39,430 bases of DNA, taken from positions 1 to 39,430 of the IMG/VR virus record IMGVR_UViG_3300035698_003640. One strand, written 5' to 3'. The notes beneath the pieces were generated by a model. The model ran no database searches, was not told the origin of the DNA, and worked only from the letters and a program-made list of their open reading frames with translations. Shown here piece by piece: positions 14,697-22,737 of the stretch. Position 1 is the stretch's first letter, and every line of letters starts with the position of its first letter. The position numbers and the translations under genes were made by a program. Source of the stretch: a virus.

Positions 14697-15442
14697 CCTT
14701 TATAAAGTTTACCATTCCAAATACACACTCCGTCTATTATCGATGTTATATATAAATTAAAGTTTCCATTGTCTTGAAAATATCCGACTGAAAATCCTTG
14801 TACCCAGCTACTACTTTTGTTTTCAATGTAGGGCTGGTCTAATTGACAAGCACAAGGCATAGAATAGCCTGAATGAACTTTATTATTAGCCTTGGTATTG
14901 ACTGTTTTGACATCATAAGTGTGAAGATGTCCGTATAAAATTGATTTACCATATTCTCTGACGTGTCTTTCGGCGTGATTTTTACCATGAAATTCTCCGT
15001 GTGTTAAATAAAGTTTTCCTATCTTGTGGCACTCGTTATATCTTTTAAAACTTGCCTCTGGGAATAGGCGTTTAAGATTTATCTTCTCGACATAATCTTT
15101 GTGTTTATCTGGGTGGCATTTTTTTTCTATCCTGTATAAAAAATCTTCTACTCTCCTGCCATCGTGGTTTCCTAGTGTCCACAAGATGTTCCCTTTTGGA
15201 ACAAGTTTAATTAGTGGAAGGAAATAATCTTGTCTAAACCCCTCTATCTCTCTTAATGTTTCAAAGAACCCATCCTCGTGATCCGTTATTGAAAACTTTG
15301 AAATTCCGTCAGCATTGAAACAATCTCCTAAGAATACTAGATAATCAGGCTTTTCGTCTTTGAGTATTCTCTTAATGATCTCAAATACTTTTTTATCATA
15401 GAGTGGGTAATGCACGTCTGCGATAAATAATGCTTTTTTCAT
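14693..15442 (-). CDS. Calcineurin-like metallophosphoesterase
   Basis: 249 aa. FIADVHYP (DxH), FLGDCFN (GD), LGNHDGRR (GNHD), LTHGEFH and YGHLHTYD (GHxH) give all five metal-binding blocks of the calcineurin/MRE11-like phosphoesterases. Substrate cannot be read from sequence; phage members of this type are usually annotated as DNA or nucleotide phosphodiesterases. It is located among the lysis genes and ends in a 4-nt overlap with the DUF3310-like gene. C-terminal strands (VQGFSVGYFQDNG) may trim the active site. Confidence 0.85.
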   Translation of the reverse strand: MKKALFIADVHYPLYDKKVFEIIKRILKDEKPDYLVFLGDCFNADGISKFSITDHEDGFFETLREIEGFRQDYFLPLIKLVPKGNILWTLGNHDGRRVEDFLYRIEKKCHPDKHKDYVEKINLKRLFPEASFKRYNECHKIGKLYLTHGEFHGKNHAERHVREYGKSILYGHLHTYDVKTVNTKANNKVHSGYSMPCACQLDQPYIENKSSSWVQGFSVGYFQDNGNFNLYITSIIDGVCIWNGKLYKG

Positions 15443-15445
15443 AGT

Positions 15446-15646
15446 TTATTTTGTTAGTATAAAAACTATCAAACTCCCACATATAGTCATTAAACTTGAT
15501 ATTAGAACCATTAAAAACCAACTTGGTCTTGCTAAAAGTTTTTCTTTTATTTCTTTTACTTCCAAGCAAGTATCTTGTGCTAAATGATGCAATGTTTCAT
15601 ACCCTTGTTCTAGCAACGACACTCTTTCTTTTATGTCCTTTTCCAT
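15446..15646 (-). CDS. XhlA-like coiled-coil membrane protein
   Basis: 66 aa. The first 40 residues form an amphipathic helix (IKERVSLLEQGYETLHHLAQ), followed by one transmembrane helix (WFLMVLISSLMTICGSLIVFIL) and a Lys tail. This layout matches XhlA/hemolysin-type accessory lysis proteins that assist holins. It sits between a holin-like gene and the phosphoesterase. The leader has no Shine-Dalgarno. Confidence 0.65.
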   Translation of the reverse strand: MEKDIKERVSLLEQGYETLHHLAQDTCLEVKEIKEKLLARPSWFLMVLISSLMTICGSLIVFILTK

Positions 15647-15656
15647 AGTTATTTAG

Positions 15657-15845
15657 TTATAGTTTTCTATTAATCTTTGCTGATAATGTTATTCCAAGAA
15701 TAGCACCGAATAGAACTACGACCGCTTGGTCTTGTTCTGGACTTGTATTTATAATATTGAAAACCTTTAGCACAGCATATCCAGCTAAGAATACACTAAC
15801 AATATAAGTTTTCCTCCCCATTAATAGGTCTCTTAATTTTTCCAT
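15657..15845 (-). CDS. Holin-like membrane protein (62 aa)
   Basis: 62 aa with two hydrophobic segments (YIVSVFLAGYAVLKVF, about residues 14-29, and AVVVLFGAILGITLSA, about 41-56) and charged ends KLRDLLMGRK and KINRKL. This is the arrangement of small class II holins or phage r1t-like holins. It overlaps the LamG gene by 1 nt and is followed by the XhlA-like gene, together forming a lysis module with the M23 enzyme. Confidence 0.7.
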   Translation of the reverse strand: MEKLRDLLMGRKTYIVSVFLAGYAVLKVFNIINTSPEQDQAVVVLFGAILGITLSAKINRKL

Positions 15846-17272
15846 TATTTTTTATCTAAGTTAGTAAATGTTGTTGAGTTAACAGGCTCGTTAGTAAAGG
15901 CTGTTGAGTTAACTGCATCGTTAGTCCAGGGGCTTCCGTCATAATAAAAGGATATATCTTGCCCTGTTAGGGTGAACGCTCCGTAACCAGCTATCATTGA
16001 ATAAGACTTACCGAAGTTAACGTCTTGACCAGTAAGAACAAAACTTCCATAATCAGCCACTAATTTTCTAGTTGCTCTAAAGTTCACATCCTGACCTGTA
16101 AGAGCAAAGCTTCCATATTCGGCTATCATCCCATAGCCCATTTTAAAGTCTACGTCTTGACCTGTAAGAGTGAAACTTCCTTGTTCTGCTTCTATATATA
16201 ATCCTCTAAGTAGGTTTATATCCTGCCCTGTTAGTGTGAAAGAGCCTTGTTCGGCTATCATTGTGTATCCTACTGCACTCGCTGTATAAAAAGTGCTGAC
16301 ATCGCTTTGGTTATTGTATTCTGTGGCTATCCAATCTGATGATAATACTTCTTTTATTATACGAAACTCATCAATAATACCATCAAAGAACCTTTGTATA
16401 GGAGTTAAATCTCCTGCTCCTACAAGAAGGGCAGTAGCACTTGCTAAGCTTGCTGTTGTTGTATCTGTTACAGGAGTTGCATCACTTGAACTATCTAAAT
16501 ATACATAAAGTTTATCTTCACTAACATCTCTAACAAATGTGAATTTGTGCCACTCGCCATCATTTACGGCTGTTCCACCTGTAATTTCAGTATTAGTATT
16601 GTCTGCTTGTTCTATAGAGGATTCAATGTAATGATTATCACTTCTTACAGAAGACCTGTAGCCCTCTTGATTATCTCCAAGTGTTTTATCAAATAATGAT
16701 ATATCTCCTGCATCGCTAGTCTTAAACCAGATATCTATAGAAAAGCTATCTGTTGAATCAAAATTTATAGTATCATCTGTGGAAATACTTATATAGTCAT
16801 CAGTTCCATCAAAGTCAGTTGCACTTCCAATTTGTCCAACTGCTCCGCCTATTGATATACCACCTTGTCCACTTCCATCATTTCCATTAGAAGTTGAATC
16901 ATTTCCTCCACCATCGTGACTTGCAAGTTCATAATCACTCCAAACAGCCTCACTCCCATAAGTAGCGTCAGAAGCTGGTTCTGTTGAGCTTCCGTCTGCG
17001 TGTATCTGAACTACAGTATCACTTGAACTAGAAAGAGTGCCTGAGTATTTAACGTGTATCTCTCCTGTATCATCTGAGGTATCACAAGACACTACCTCTC
17101 TTGCGAGTTCGGTTGTGCCATCGCTTTTATATACTCTAATATCGCCACCACCATTAGTTACTGTATCCCAAAAACCAGCTGGTAAATCTGAAAGGTCTAT
17201 GTAAACAGGATAATCGGTTAAGTCTGCTGCGACTTTACCATTTTGAATTGTTATATTTGCTACGTGTGCCAT
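15845..17272 (-). CDS. Receptor-binding / surface protein: DUF2341-like and LamG domains plus repeats
   Basis: 475 aa. Residues about 15-130 resemble DUF2341 (YPVYIDLSDLPAGFW, AREVVSCDTSDDTGEIHVKY). Residues about 140-320 form a LamG/concanavalin-like sandwich (FSIDIWFKT, GEWHKFTFVRD, KLYVYLDSS, LLVGAGDL, FDGIIDEFRI). Residues about 335-455 hold five 23-24-aa repeats of the form A-x-YGSFxLTGQDVxF. LamG folds bind glycans, so it probably contacts the cell surface from the tail. The end repeats a motif VNSTAFTNEPVNSTTFTN. Confidence 0.75.
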   Translation of the reverse strand: MAHVANITIQNGKVAADLTDYPVYIDLSDLPAGFWDTVTNGGGDIRVYKSDGTTELAREVVSCDTSDDTGEIHVKYSGTLSSSSDTVVQIHADGSSTEPASDATYGSEAVWSDYELASHDGGGNDSTSNGNDGSGQGGISIGGAVGQIGSATDFDGTDDYISISTDDTINFDSTDSFSIDIWFKTSDAGDISLFDKTLGDNQEGYRSSVRSDNHYIESSIEQADNTNTEITGGTAVNDGEWHKFTFVRDVSEDKLYVYLDSSSDATPVTDTTTASLASATALLVGAGDLTPIQRFFDGIIDEFRIIKEVLSSDWIATEYNNQSDVSTFYTASAVGYTMIAEQGSFTLTGQDINLLRGLYIEAEQGSFTLTGQDVDFKMGYGMIAEYGSFALTGQDVNFRATRKLVADYGSFVLTGQDVNFGKSYSMIAGYGAFTLTGQDISFYYDGSPWTNDAVNSTAFTNEPVNSTTFTNLDKK

Positions 17273-17276
17273 TATT

Positions 17277-17690
17277 CTATGCTAATTGTAATACCCCATT
17301 TGCTGCACTAAAGTCTATTGTAAATGTTTCTCCACTTGCTAGTGTTATTTCACTACCGTAATCGTAAAAACCTATAAGCTCATCATTGGTAGCTGTGGCA
17401 TTATAGATAGCTATGTATCTGAAAGGTCCTACTGTTCCTGATGCTGTTAATACTAAATCTGTTAAAATTAATTTATAAGTTCCAGTTGTTTCAGTGGATG
17501 ATGTTGTTGTAATTGCTCTAGCTGAACAATTTGTATAAGCTATCTCTGTTAAATCAGCCAATACATCGTTTGTTGCTGCTGGAGCGTTTGCTGCTGCTGT
17601 TAGGGCTACGGTTAGAGTATCAGAACTCAAGTCGTGTTTCTTTTCAGCGACTGCCTCAACGAATGATTGAATTTTTGTGAATGTTGCCAT
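17277..17690 (-). CDS. Phage virion protein, all-beta (137 aa)
   Basis: 137 aa, begins MATFTKIQSFVEAVAEKKHDLS, followed by alternating strands with Thr/Ala-rich turns (LTVALTAAANAPAATNDVLADL, GPFRYIAIYNATATNDELIGFYDYG). This pattern is a familiar one in phage minor structural genes placed before LamG/DUF2341 proteins. Likely a tail decoration or fibre-base protein. Its 5' leader carries two perfect interlocking 8-bp stems (17714-17757), unusual in this otherwise gap-free operon. Confidence 0.65.
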   Translation of the reverse strand: MATFTKIQSFVEAVAEKKHDLSSDTLTVALTAAANAPAATNDVLADLTEIAYTNCSARAITTTSSTETTGTYKLILTDLVLTASGTVGPFRYIAIYNATATNDELIGFYDYGSEITLASGETFTIDFSAANGVLQLA

Positions 17691-17713
17691 TTTATTTATT
17701 GTTATTTATAATC

Positions 17714-17757
17714 TCCGAACCAGTTTGAGTTAGGCGGTTCGGACTACCCACTCAAAC
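17714..17757 (-). promoter_or_regulatory. Interlocking perfect 8-bp RNA stems upstream of the 137-aa gene
   Basis: On the minus strand GTTTGAGT (17757-17750) pairs with ACTCAAAC (17730-17723), and TCCGAACC (17743-17736) pairs with GGTTCGGA (17721-17714). The order a-b-a'-b' makes either a pseudoknot or two mutually exclusive hairpins. There is no U-run, so it is not a simple terminator. It ends 23 nt before the ATG at 17690. Confidence 0.7.
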
Positions 17758-17770
17758 AGGACTATGTTAA

Positions 17771-18496
17771 TTACTTATAGCTAATATAATTCCTCGTTAG
17801 CCTTTTAGCTTCCGTCTGATCCCTTCTTCCGTAAAACTTTGCCATTTCAAACTCCATTTCTTTCATATCTCTCTTAGTAGTTTCAGGGTTACCAGTCTGT
17901 TTAGCCTTCTCCCATTCGTAAGTTGGTCCTAATACTAAGTATTCGTGGAACAAGGAACTAAACCCTGGTCTTTTCGTTGTGTCATCATAATCAAACTCTA
18001 AAGGTGCTCTGTTAAACCATATCTTTAATCCGCCTGTACTAGCGTAGTTAGGGTTTGGGTATAAGTGCATTGAAGCTCCGTCAAAGTCAAAGAACTCTGG
18101 TGTGGCATCTGTTTTATATACCTCTCCCACTGCTCCTCCTATTTCCCTTAAATCTCTAGGGCGTAATCTCATCCAGTTACCTGAACTATCTTTAGCCTCT
18201 ACTCTTTCAATCTCTAGCCAGTCCTGTCCTGAACTTGGACTTGCCACTAAAAGTTTGTAATCTTCTTGGCTATCTACTATATCGGCTGTTGCGGTTGGTT
18301 GATTAGTTTGGTTAGTGTCATCCCATTTCCAAGTGCCATCGGCAGTTATTATTATCTGCGTGGCTTTCATATAATAGTTGTTCACCTTGCCAGTAATCTT
18401 TTTTAGAACATTACTGTCGTTAGCGACATCGTATCCTATGTTAAAACCTATTTGGTCTATTATTCCATCAAGGTTTGTGGCGTCTCTGTAAACCAT
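17771..18496 (-). CDS. Head-tail adaptor (P22 gp4 / tail tubular A-like)
   Basis: 241 aa. A helical N-terminus is followed by a beta section (WKWDDTNQTNQPTATADIV, DYKLLVASP, WLEIERVEAKD) and by FDFDGASMHLYPNPNYASTGGLKIWFNRAP. It ends with long helices (LVLGPTYEWEKAKQTGNPETTKRDM). The LYPxPxYxxxGxLKIWFxR stretch is characteristic of phage portal-adaptor proteins that seat under the portal and receive the tail. This supports a short-tailed particle. The next gene is separated by the structured RNA leader. Confidence 0.7.
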   Translation of the reverse strand: MVYRDATNLDGIIDQIGFNIGYDVANDSNVLKKITGKVNNYYMKATQIIITADGTWKWDDTNQTNQPTATADIVDSQEDYKLLVASPSSGQDWLEIERVEAKDSSGNWMRLRPRDLREIGGAVGEVYKTDATPEFFDFDGASMHLYPNPNYASTGGLKIWFNRAPLEFDYDDTTKRPGFSSLFHEYLVLGPTYEWEKAKQTGNPETTKRDMKEMEFEMAKFYGRRDQTEAKRLTRNYISYK

Positions 18497-18498
18497 AT

Positions 18499-18927
18499 TT
18501 ATTTTTTAATTATTATATTCGCTATAAAGTTTATTCCCTCTTTATATGTCTTTATTAATTCCATCTGTTTTATCTCTTTGCATATACCTTCTATTCTTTG
18601 TTCGTTCCATAGAGAGTAGTGGCAAATGTAATATGCTTCCAATGTGTCTGCGTGTGGAGCTATTAAAGTTACCTTTGCTCCGTTCTTACAAACTCTTACT
18701 ATTTCTAAAATTAGGTTAATTATATCTTTAACCTCTATATGTTCTATAAAATGTGATGTGTGTAGTTCTGAAACTGAATCGTTAGGTAATGGTATTCCGT
18801 GGTTAATATCCCACACAATCTCTTGACCAAAATCTTGCCAATCCATACTCACAAAACCATCTATTTTAAACTCTCCACACCCTATATCTAGTTTTATATT
18901 GTCTCCTAAGTTTGATAATCTTCTCAT
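18499..18927 (-). CDS. Class I SAM-dependent methyltransferase (142 aa)
   Basis: 142 aa. KLDIGCGEFKIDGFVSMDW is the SAM-binding motif I (DxGCG) plus the acidic strand 2. SELHTSHFIEHIEV and VCKNGAKVTLIAPH are the later methyltransferase strands; the SxFIEHI segment is common in the Methyltransf_11-like group. At 142 aa it is short. It is the last gene of the surface-chemistry block, overlaps the asparagine-synthase-like gene by 4 nt, and probably methylates a sugar or small metabolite. Substrate unknown. Confidence 0.75.
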   Translation of the reverse strand: MRRLSNLGDNIKLDIGCGEFKIDGFVSMDWQDFGQEIVWDINHGIPLPNDSVSELHTSHFIEHIEVKDIINLILEIVRVCKNGAKVTLIAPHADTLEAYYICHYSLWNEQRIEGICKEIKQMELIKTYKEGINFIANIIIKK

Positions 18928-19715
18928 ATTTCTACGCTAAATCCTATCTTAATCCCTTCTTTAAATGGAAAGTTATTTGTTTTTAAATAATGTCGTAATG
19001 GAGCTTTATAGTGTTTATTCTTTAGCTCTGGTGTTAGCCATAGGAACTCCTGAACTAAGTCTATATCTAAATATGGGTATCTGCTTTCTGTATCAAAGAC
19101 TTTGTTGATCTCATCTTCTTTCATCATATAAGAATAATTACAACCATCTTTAAAGTTATACCATTCCTTTAACTTTTCAGGGAAAATTCCTTTTAACTCA
19201 GACTGAAATTGGTATTGAGCATAATCACTTAGTATCTCATCAGCTCCTTGCCCTGATAAACAGACAGTTCCATTATCTTCTTTACCTAACTTTGCAATAG
19301 TACCCACTCCCTTAGCTCCACCGTCATCAAGTATTCTCATATCAGTTACCTTGCCTTCGTACTTGATTGTGTATCTTTTGTTGTTTATCTTATCTTTTAA
19401 TATCTTCCACACTTCATCTTGGGGGGTAAAGTATTCGTAGTTTACTAACTTTTCTCTTTCTTTTAAAATAGCTTGGTTTTCTAAGCCTTTAAATATATAG
19501 GCTTTAAAAGGTATCCCTAGTTTTAATAATGCACAGGCAATAGCTCCACTATCATAACCACTAGACATTCCTAGGAAGCAATTAGGTTCTGCTCTCTTTG
19601 CGATAGCTTTCTCAAAGGATTTAACCCAATCGTCATAGGTTGTTTTGTGCTGGTTATCAAAATCAAAGGTATGGTTTTGAAAATCGTTTAATTCTTTGCT
19701 TTTAAATTTATCCAT
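18924..19715 (-). CDS. Asparagine-synthase-like amidotransferase, synthetase domain only
   Basis: 263 aa. CFLGMSSGYDSGAIACALL holds the PP-loop SxGxDS that binds and adenylates ATP, and CLSGQGADEILSDY is the SGxGADE block of asparagine synthetase B. The N-terminal glutaminase domain is missing (about 45 residues precede the PP-loop), so ammonia or another nucleophile must be the donor. Such stand-alone copies occur in glycan or peptide-modifying clusters. It overlaps both neighbours (8 and 4 nt), consistent with coupled translation inside the block. Confidence 0.8.
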   Translation of the reverse strand: MDKFKSKELNDFQNHTFDFDNQHKTTYDDWVKSFEKAIAKRAEPNCFLGMSSGYDSGAIACALLKLGIPFKAYIFKGLENQAILKEREKLVNYEYFTPQDEVWKILKDKINNKRYTIKYEGKVTDMRILDDGGAKGVGTIAKLGKEDNGTVCLSGQGADEILSDYAQYQFQSELKGIFPEKLKEWYNFKDGCNYSYMMKEDEINKVFDTESRYPYLDIDLVQEFLWLTPELKNKHYKAPLRHYLKTNNFPFKEGIKIGFSVEI

Positions 19716-20589
19716 TGTTTTTTATTCTTTGTTTCCAATCTAGATTTGTGTCGTTTTTTAATCCCCAATATTTCACACATAAGTTTCTATATTCTTCAGC
19801 TCTTTTAATAATATTAAACTTGTAGTAGTCTACATCTCTTAAATATTCTAATCTGGCTTTCTTTTCTATGAAATTAACCATATCTTCCTTTGTTTTGGCT
19901 ACTGGTAAGCCACATAGCCACGCTGTTACTGTTTTATTGTTTGTTTTATATACTCCATTAGTAGGTAATAAAGCAAAATCACAGTTGTTAATGTCGTCAT
20001 AGTAAGTATTTACATCCCATTTAATAAACTCATCTCCTTTTTTATTATCTCTTTGGGCTATAATCCTTAGCTTTAATCCATTTTCTTTTAAAACATCTAG
20101 GTATTCATCTAAAAGAACAAAGTTCTCAATATATCCAAACCATACTACCCATTCAGCCTTATCTTTGTGCCATTTCTTCCTTCTATTTGTTAAATCGTGT
20201 CCATCTCCTATTACATATACTGTGGTTTTCAAGCCATCTTCTATTATTTTATCTTTTAAACTTTGACTAGCTACCGTTACAACATCAACTTCTTGTGCAA
20301 ATCTTAATACGTCTGCATTTTCTAACCAAGTATAGTCGCATATATCATATATTGCCAAACCATTCAATATTGACTGCTCTCTATGCCTTTCTAACCCTTC
20401 AAAGTCTATCTGGTGGAATATAATTGTAAAATAATTAGTGTCATATCGGTAAAGCTCTATATCTTCGCTACAATCTGCTATCATCTTCGCTCTTATTCTG
20501 TCTGATGCACAATCCTTTTCTCCTGTAATAATTTCTCTGGTCTTAATACCTATGTTAAATTCTCTTATGGGTAGTTGCAAGTTCGACAT
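19708..20589 (-). CDS. Glycosyltransferase, GT-B-like (293 aa)
   Basis: 293 aa. Features resembling GT-B enzymes are VDVVTVASQSLKDKI (end of the first Rossmann half), TVYVIGDGHDL (linker), WVVWFGYIENFVLL (start of the donor domain), LRIIAQRD and FALLPTNGVYKTNNKTVTAWLCGLPVAKT (the donor-site helix found in GT4-like proteins). The expected Glu of the EX7E motif is not obvious, so it may be divergent or bind a different donor. It overlaps the radical SAM gene by 25 nt. Confidence 0.6.
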   Translation of the reverse strand: MSNLQLPIREFNIGIKTREIITGEKDCASDRIRAKMIADCSEDIELYRYDTNYFTIIFHQIDFEGLERHREQSILNGLAIYDICDYTWLENADVLRFAQEVDVVTVASQSLKDKIIEDGLKTTVYVIGDGHDLTNRRKKWHKDKAEWVVWFGYIENFVLLDEYLDVLKENGLKLRIIAQRDNKKGDEFIKWDVNTYYDDINNCDFALLPTNGVYKTNNKTVTAWLCGLPVAKTKEDMVNFIEKKARLEYLRDVDYYKFNIIKRAEEYRNLCVKYWGLKNDTNLDWKQRIKNNG

Positions 20590-21257
20590 AATTTCAATTC
20601 GTGTCTTTTATTATTGCTCAACTTATATCTATATTCTTTATAAACATCTCCGTTCCATATCTGCTCTAGTGTTTCATCATTCACATCCCCCATTACAACC
20701 TCAAACTTATAATCACTACAACATAGAATTGATTGACCGAAAGCATTTATATACATCTGGGTAAAAGGTCTTTCACAATATCCACTAACCTCCCCATCTC
20801 CTATGTCTATGTTTCCCCCCCTATTATTATAATCGTAATCATAATTAACCATATCAATGGCATTAATACCTGGGTATCCAGAATATTTATCATATATCTT
20901 TTGTGTATAACAACTAACATTTGAATAGCTTAGTCCTTCCTCTATAAAGCCAAGTATCTCTCCTGGGTTAGTTAATGTTCCATTAGTGCTTATATTAATA
21001 GTTGCTTTTGGTAGTTTCTTACTAGCTAGTCTAACAAACTCTCTCAATCTTTCATCTAGAAAAGGCTCGTTCATTAAGTAAAGACTTACCCTGCCATCAA
21101 AACCATCTAGGTCTTTAAGTATCTTATTAAACAACTTCTTAGACATTAACTTCTTCGGCTGTGTCATCTTACTCAAAGGACACATAGGGCATTTAAGATT
21201 ACACCCTGTTCTTGTTTGTATTTGTATACTTTTAAACATAGTATTTTTCATATCCAT
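20565..21257 (-). CDS. Radical SAM / SPASM-domain protein
   Basis: 230 aa. TGCNLKCPMCP is the CxxxCxxC site for the 4Fe-4S cluster that cleaves SAM to a radical. It is followed by the beta-barrel pattern (GRVSLYLMNEPFLDERL, ATINISTNGTL). The C-terminus CERPFTQMYINAFGQSILCC...LKLCRTCNYP is a SPASM region holding extra clusters. Related enzymes modify peptides, sugars or tRNA. In this block, between two glycosyltransferase genes, a radical step on a sugar or on a virion peptide is plausible. It overlaps both neighbours. Confidence 0.85.
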   Translation of the reverse strand: MDMKNTMFKSIQIQTRTGCNLKCPMCPLSKMTQPKKLMSKKLFNKILKDLDGFDGRVSLYLMNEPFLDERLREFVRLASKKLPKATINISTNGTLTNPGEILGFIEEGLSYSNVSCYTQKIYDKYSGYPGINAIDMVNYDYDYNNRGGNIDIGDGEVSGYCERPFTQMYINAFGQSILCCSDYKFEVVMGDVNDETLEQIWNGDVYKEYRYKLSNNKRHELKLCRTCNYP

Positions 21258-21900
21258 TTTGTCGTCTTACTTTATGTTCCTCATAATTAAATAAAGGACT
21301 ATATCTAGCGTTAGCTTCTATTGCTTTATAGTTAGGGAAACAATAGGCAAAACTTAGTTGGTCTCTGCTTGAACCCCTACATATTTCATCCCACCATTTC
21401 TCGCTACACTTTATTATTTCAGGAGTGTGTCGTCTTACTATTATTCCACATTCAGCCATACCATTATTCTCTGGGTATCCAGCTTTTCTATATCTAGCCA
21501 TCTGTGCATCTACTAACCTGGGATCGTCTAATTGGCACTCTTTGACTATCTCTGCTTCCTCGTATATACAATCTCTTTCAAAATGCTCACATACTGCTAT
21601 ATCAGCGTCTTTGAGCCACAATTCTACTAATTCTTCTGGGCTTACATTTAAACTTATATTAGCGTCTAGCCAAATACTTATATCTGTATCAACATATTTA
21701 TGTGGTAAAACCTTATGTATTTTAGCGTTTCTTCTAGGTTCTTCAAACTCATCACAACATTTTCTAACTTCCCACAAAGATGATTCTTCTTCTCTGTCTA
21801 GGAAGGCTACATAAGAGCTATCATCTCCTGGAAAATCCTCTCTTAACTCATCCATTCCCTTGGAGACTGCTGTTATTACTGTAATTTTGTCTGAAACCAT
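21232..21900 (-). CDS. DUF616-like glycosyltransferase (GT-A type)
   Basis: 222 aa. ITVITAVSKGMDELREDFP opens the nucleotide-binding fold. FEEPRRNAKIHKVLPHKYV and DISIWLDANISL (DxN/DxD-like metal-binding strand) follow, then MAECGIIVRRHTPEII and SRDQLSFAYCF. These blocks match the DUF616/TOD1-like glycosyltransferases. It would add a sugar to an unknown acceptor. It overlaps the sulfotransferase-like gene by 25 nt and the radical SAM gene by 26 nt. Confidence 0.75.
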   Translation of the reverse strand: MVSDKITVITAVSKGMDELREDFPGDDSSYVAFLDREEESSLWEVRKCCDEFEEPRRNAKIHKVLPHKYVDTDISIWLDANISLNVSPEELVELWLKDADIAVCEHFERDCIYEEAEIVKECQLDDPRLVDAQMARYRKAGYPENNGMAECGIIVRRHTPEIIKCSEKWWDEICRGSSRDQLSFAYCFPNYKAIEANARYSPLFNYEEHKVRRQNGYEKYYV

Positions 21901-22355
21901 TTAAACTTTCTATTAGACACCCATAGGGGGTGTGTTCTTAATGACTCGTATTCTACCTCTAAATAATTAATATATTTTGCTTGTAGTTTGGCGTAATCGT
22001 AAGTTGTATTTATTATATCGTATGGAAAGTTGTAGTTAAATTCTTCATCAGAACTATCCCAATCTAATTTTACCTGAGACATAAATATGTCATCTCTATC
22101 TCTTTTAACAAATACTACTAATACATCTTCTCTGTGTAAGTGGTGGACTATTGAGCTCATTGTTGGTGCGTGTATCACTTTAGGCTCTCCTTTAAATAGT
22201 TCTGTAAACTTAAACAAGTCGTAAGTTTCAAATTCAACTTCATCTGTATATTTATGTCCTGTATCTTCTGAAAAACATTTCGCACATATTCTAGTTCCTG
22301 CCCTCTGGCAACCTGTAACTACAATGTATTTATAATGTTTGTATGTTTTAAACAT
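21876..22355 (-). CDS. Sulfotransferase-like P-loop protein (159 aa)
   Basis: 159 aa. IVVTGCQRAGTRICAKCF is placed like the 5'-phosphosulfate loop of sulfotransferases (a P-loop variant G-x-x-RAGT), and VLVVFVKRDRDDIFMSQ resembles their 3'-phosphate-binding strand (RDxRD...S). It is shorter than typical enzymes (250 aa or more), lacking the C-terminal cap. It could transfer sulfate from PAPS to a glycan, or be another small P-loop kinase. It overlaps the hypothetical gene upstream by 8 nt. Confidence 0.55.
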   Translation of the reverse strand: MFKTYKHYKYIVVTGCQRAGTRICAKCFSEDTGHKYTDEVEFETYDLFKFTELFKGEPKVIHAPTMSSIVHHLHREDVLVVFVKRDRDDIFMSQVKLDWDSSDEEFNYNFPYDIINTTYDYAKLQAKYINYLEVEYESLRTHPLWVSNRKFKWFQTKLQ

Positions 22356-22737
22356 CTTTACAACCTGTATACATTAAAGGTTCTTTCCATACACCTACTT
22401 TATTCTTTCTATCTTCTCTCATCTTTTCCCTTACTTTGGCTAAATCTCCGTAGTTATCGTCAAAGAAATTCATTATTGTAACCTGTACTTCATTATCTGT
22501 TAATGCGTCCATTTCACCAGAGTAATCAAATTCTTCCATCTCATATTGCTTCAGTAAAACTTTATCTAATATTTTAGCTCCTTTATCCTTATATCTTTGG
22601 ACTTCAAACTGTAATTTCTTATGTTTTTTATCAGCATCAACTAAAACCTGATGTATGTCTTTAATTCTCTCATTAACGCCTTTAACCTTCTTTAATACAC
22701 CAACTAATTCTTTTGAGTTAACTGTTATTTTTTTCAT
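22348..22737 (-). CDS. Hypothetical coiled-coil protein (129 aa)
   Basis: 129 aa. Residues about 5-60 form a Lys/Val heptad-rich coiled coil (ELVGVLKKVKGVNERIKDI). The C-terminus is an acidic helical region ending in DNYGDLAKVREKMREDRK. No enzyme motif. It lies between the GT4-type glycosyltransferase and the sulfotransferase-like gene, overlapping both (20 and 8 nt), so it may be a partner or scaffold of those enzymes. Unrecognised. Confidence 0.6.
   Translation of the reverse strand: MKKITVNSKELVGVLKKVKGVNERIKDIHQVLVDADKKHKKLQFEVQRYKDKGAKILDKVLLKQYEMEEFDYSGEMDALTDNEVQVTIMNFFDDNYGDLAKVREKMREDRKNKVGVWKEPLMYTGCKDV

Noticed and set aside
17711-17760. Possible tRNA (GGTTCGGA resembles a T-arm)
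   Set aside because: No acceptor stem, anticodon arm or CCA end can be drawn. The pairing is the two interlocking 8-bp stems instead.
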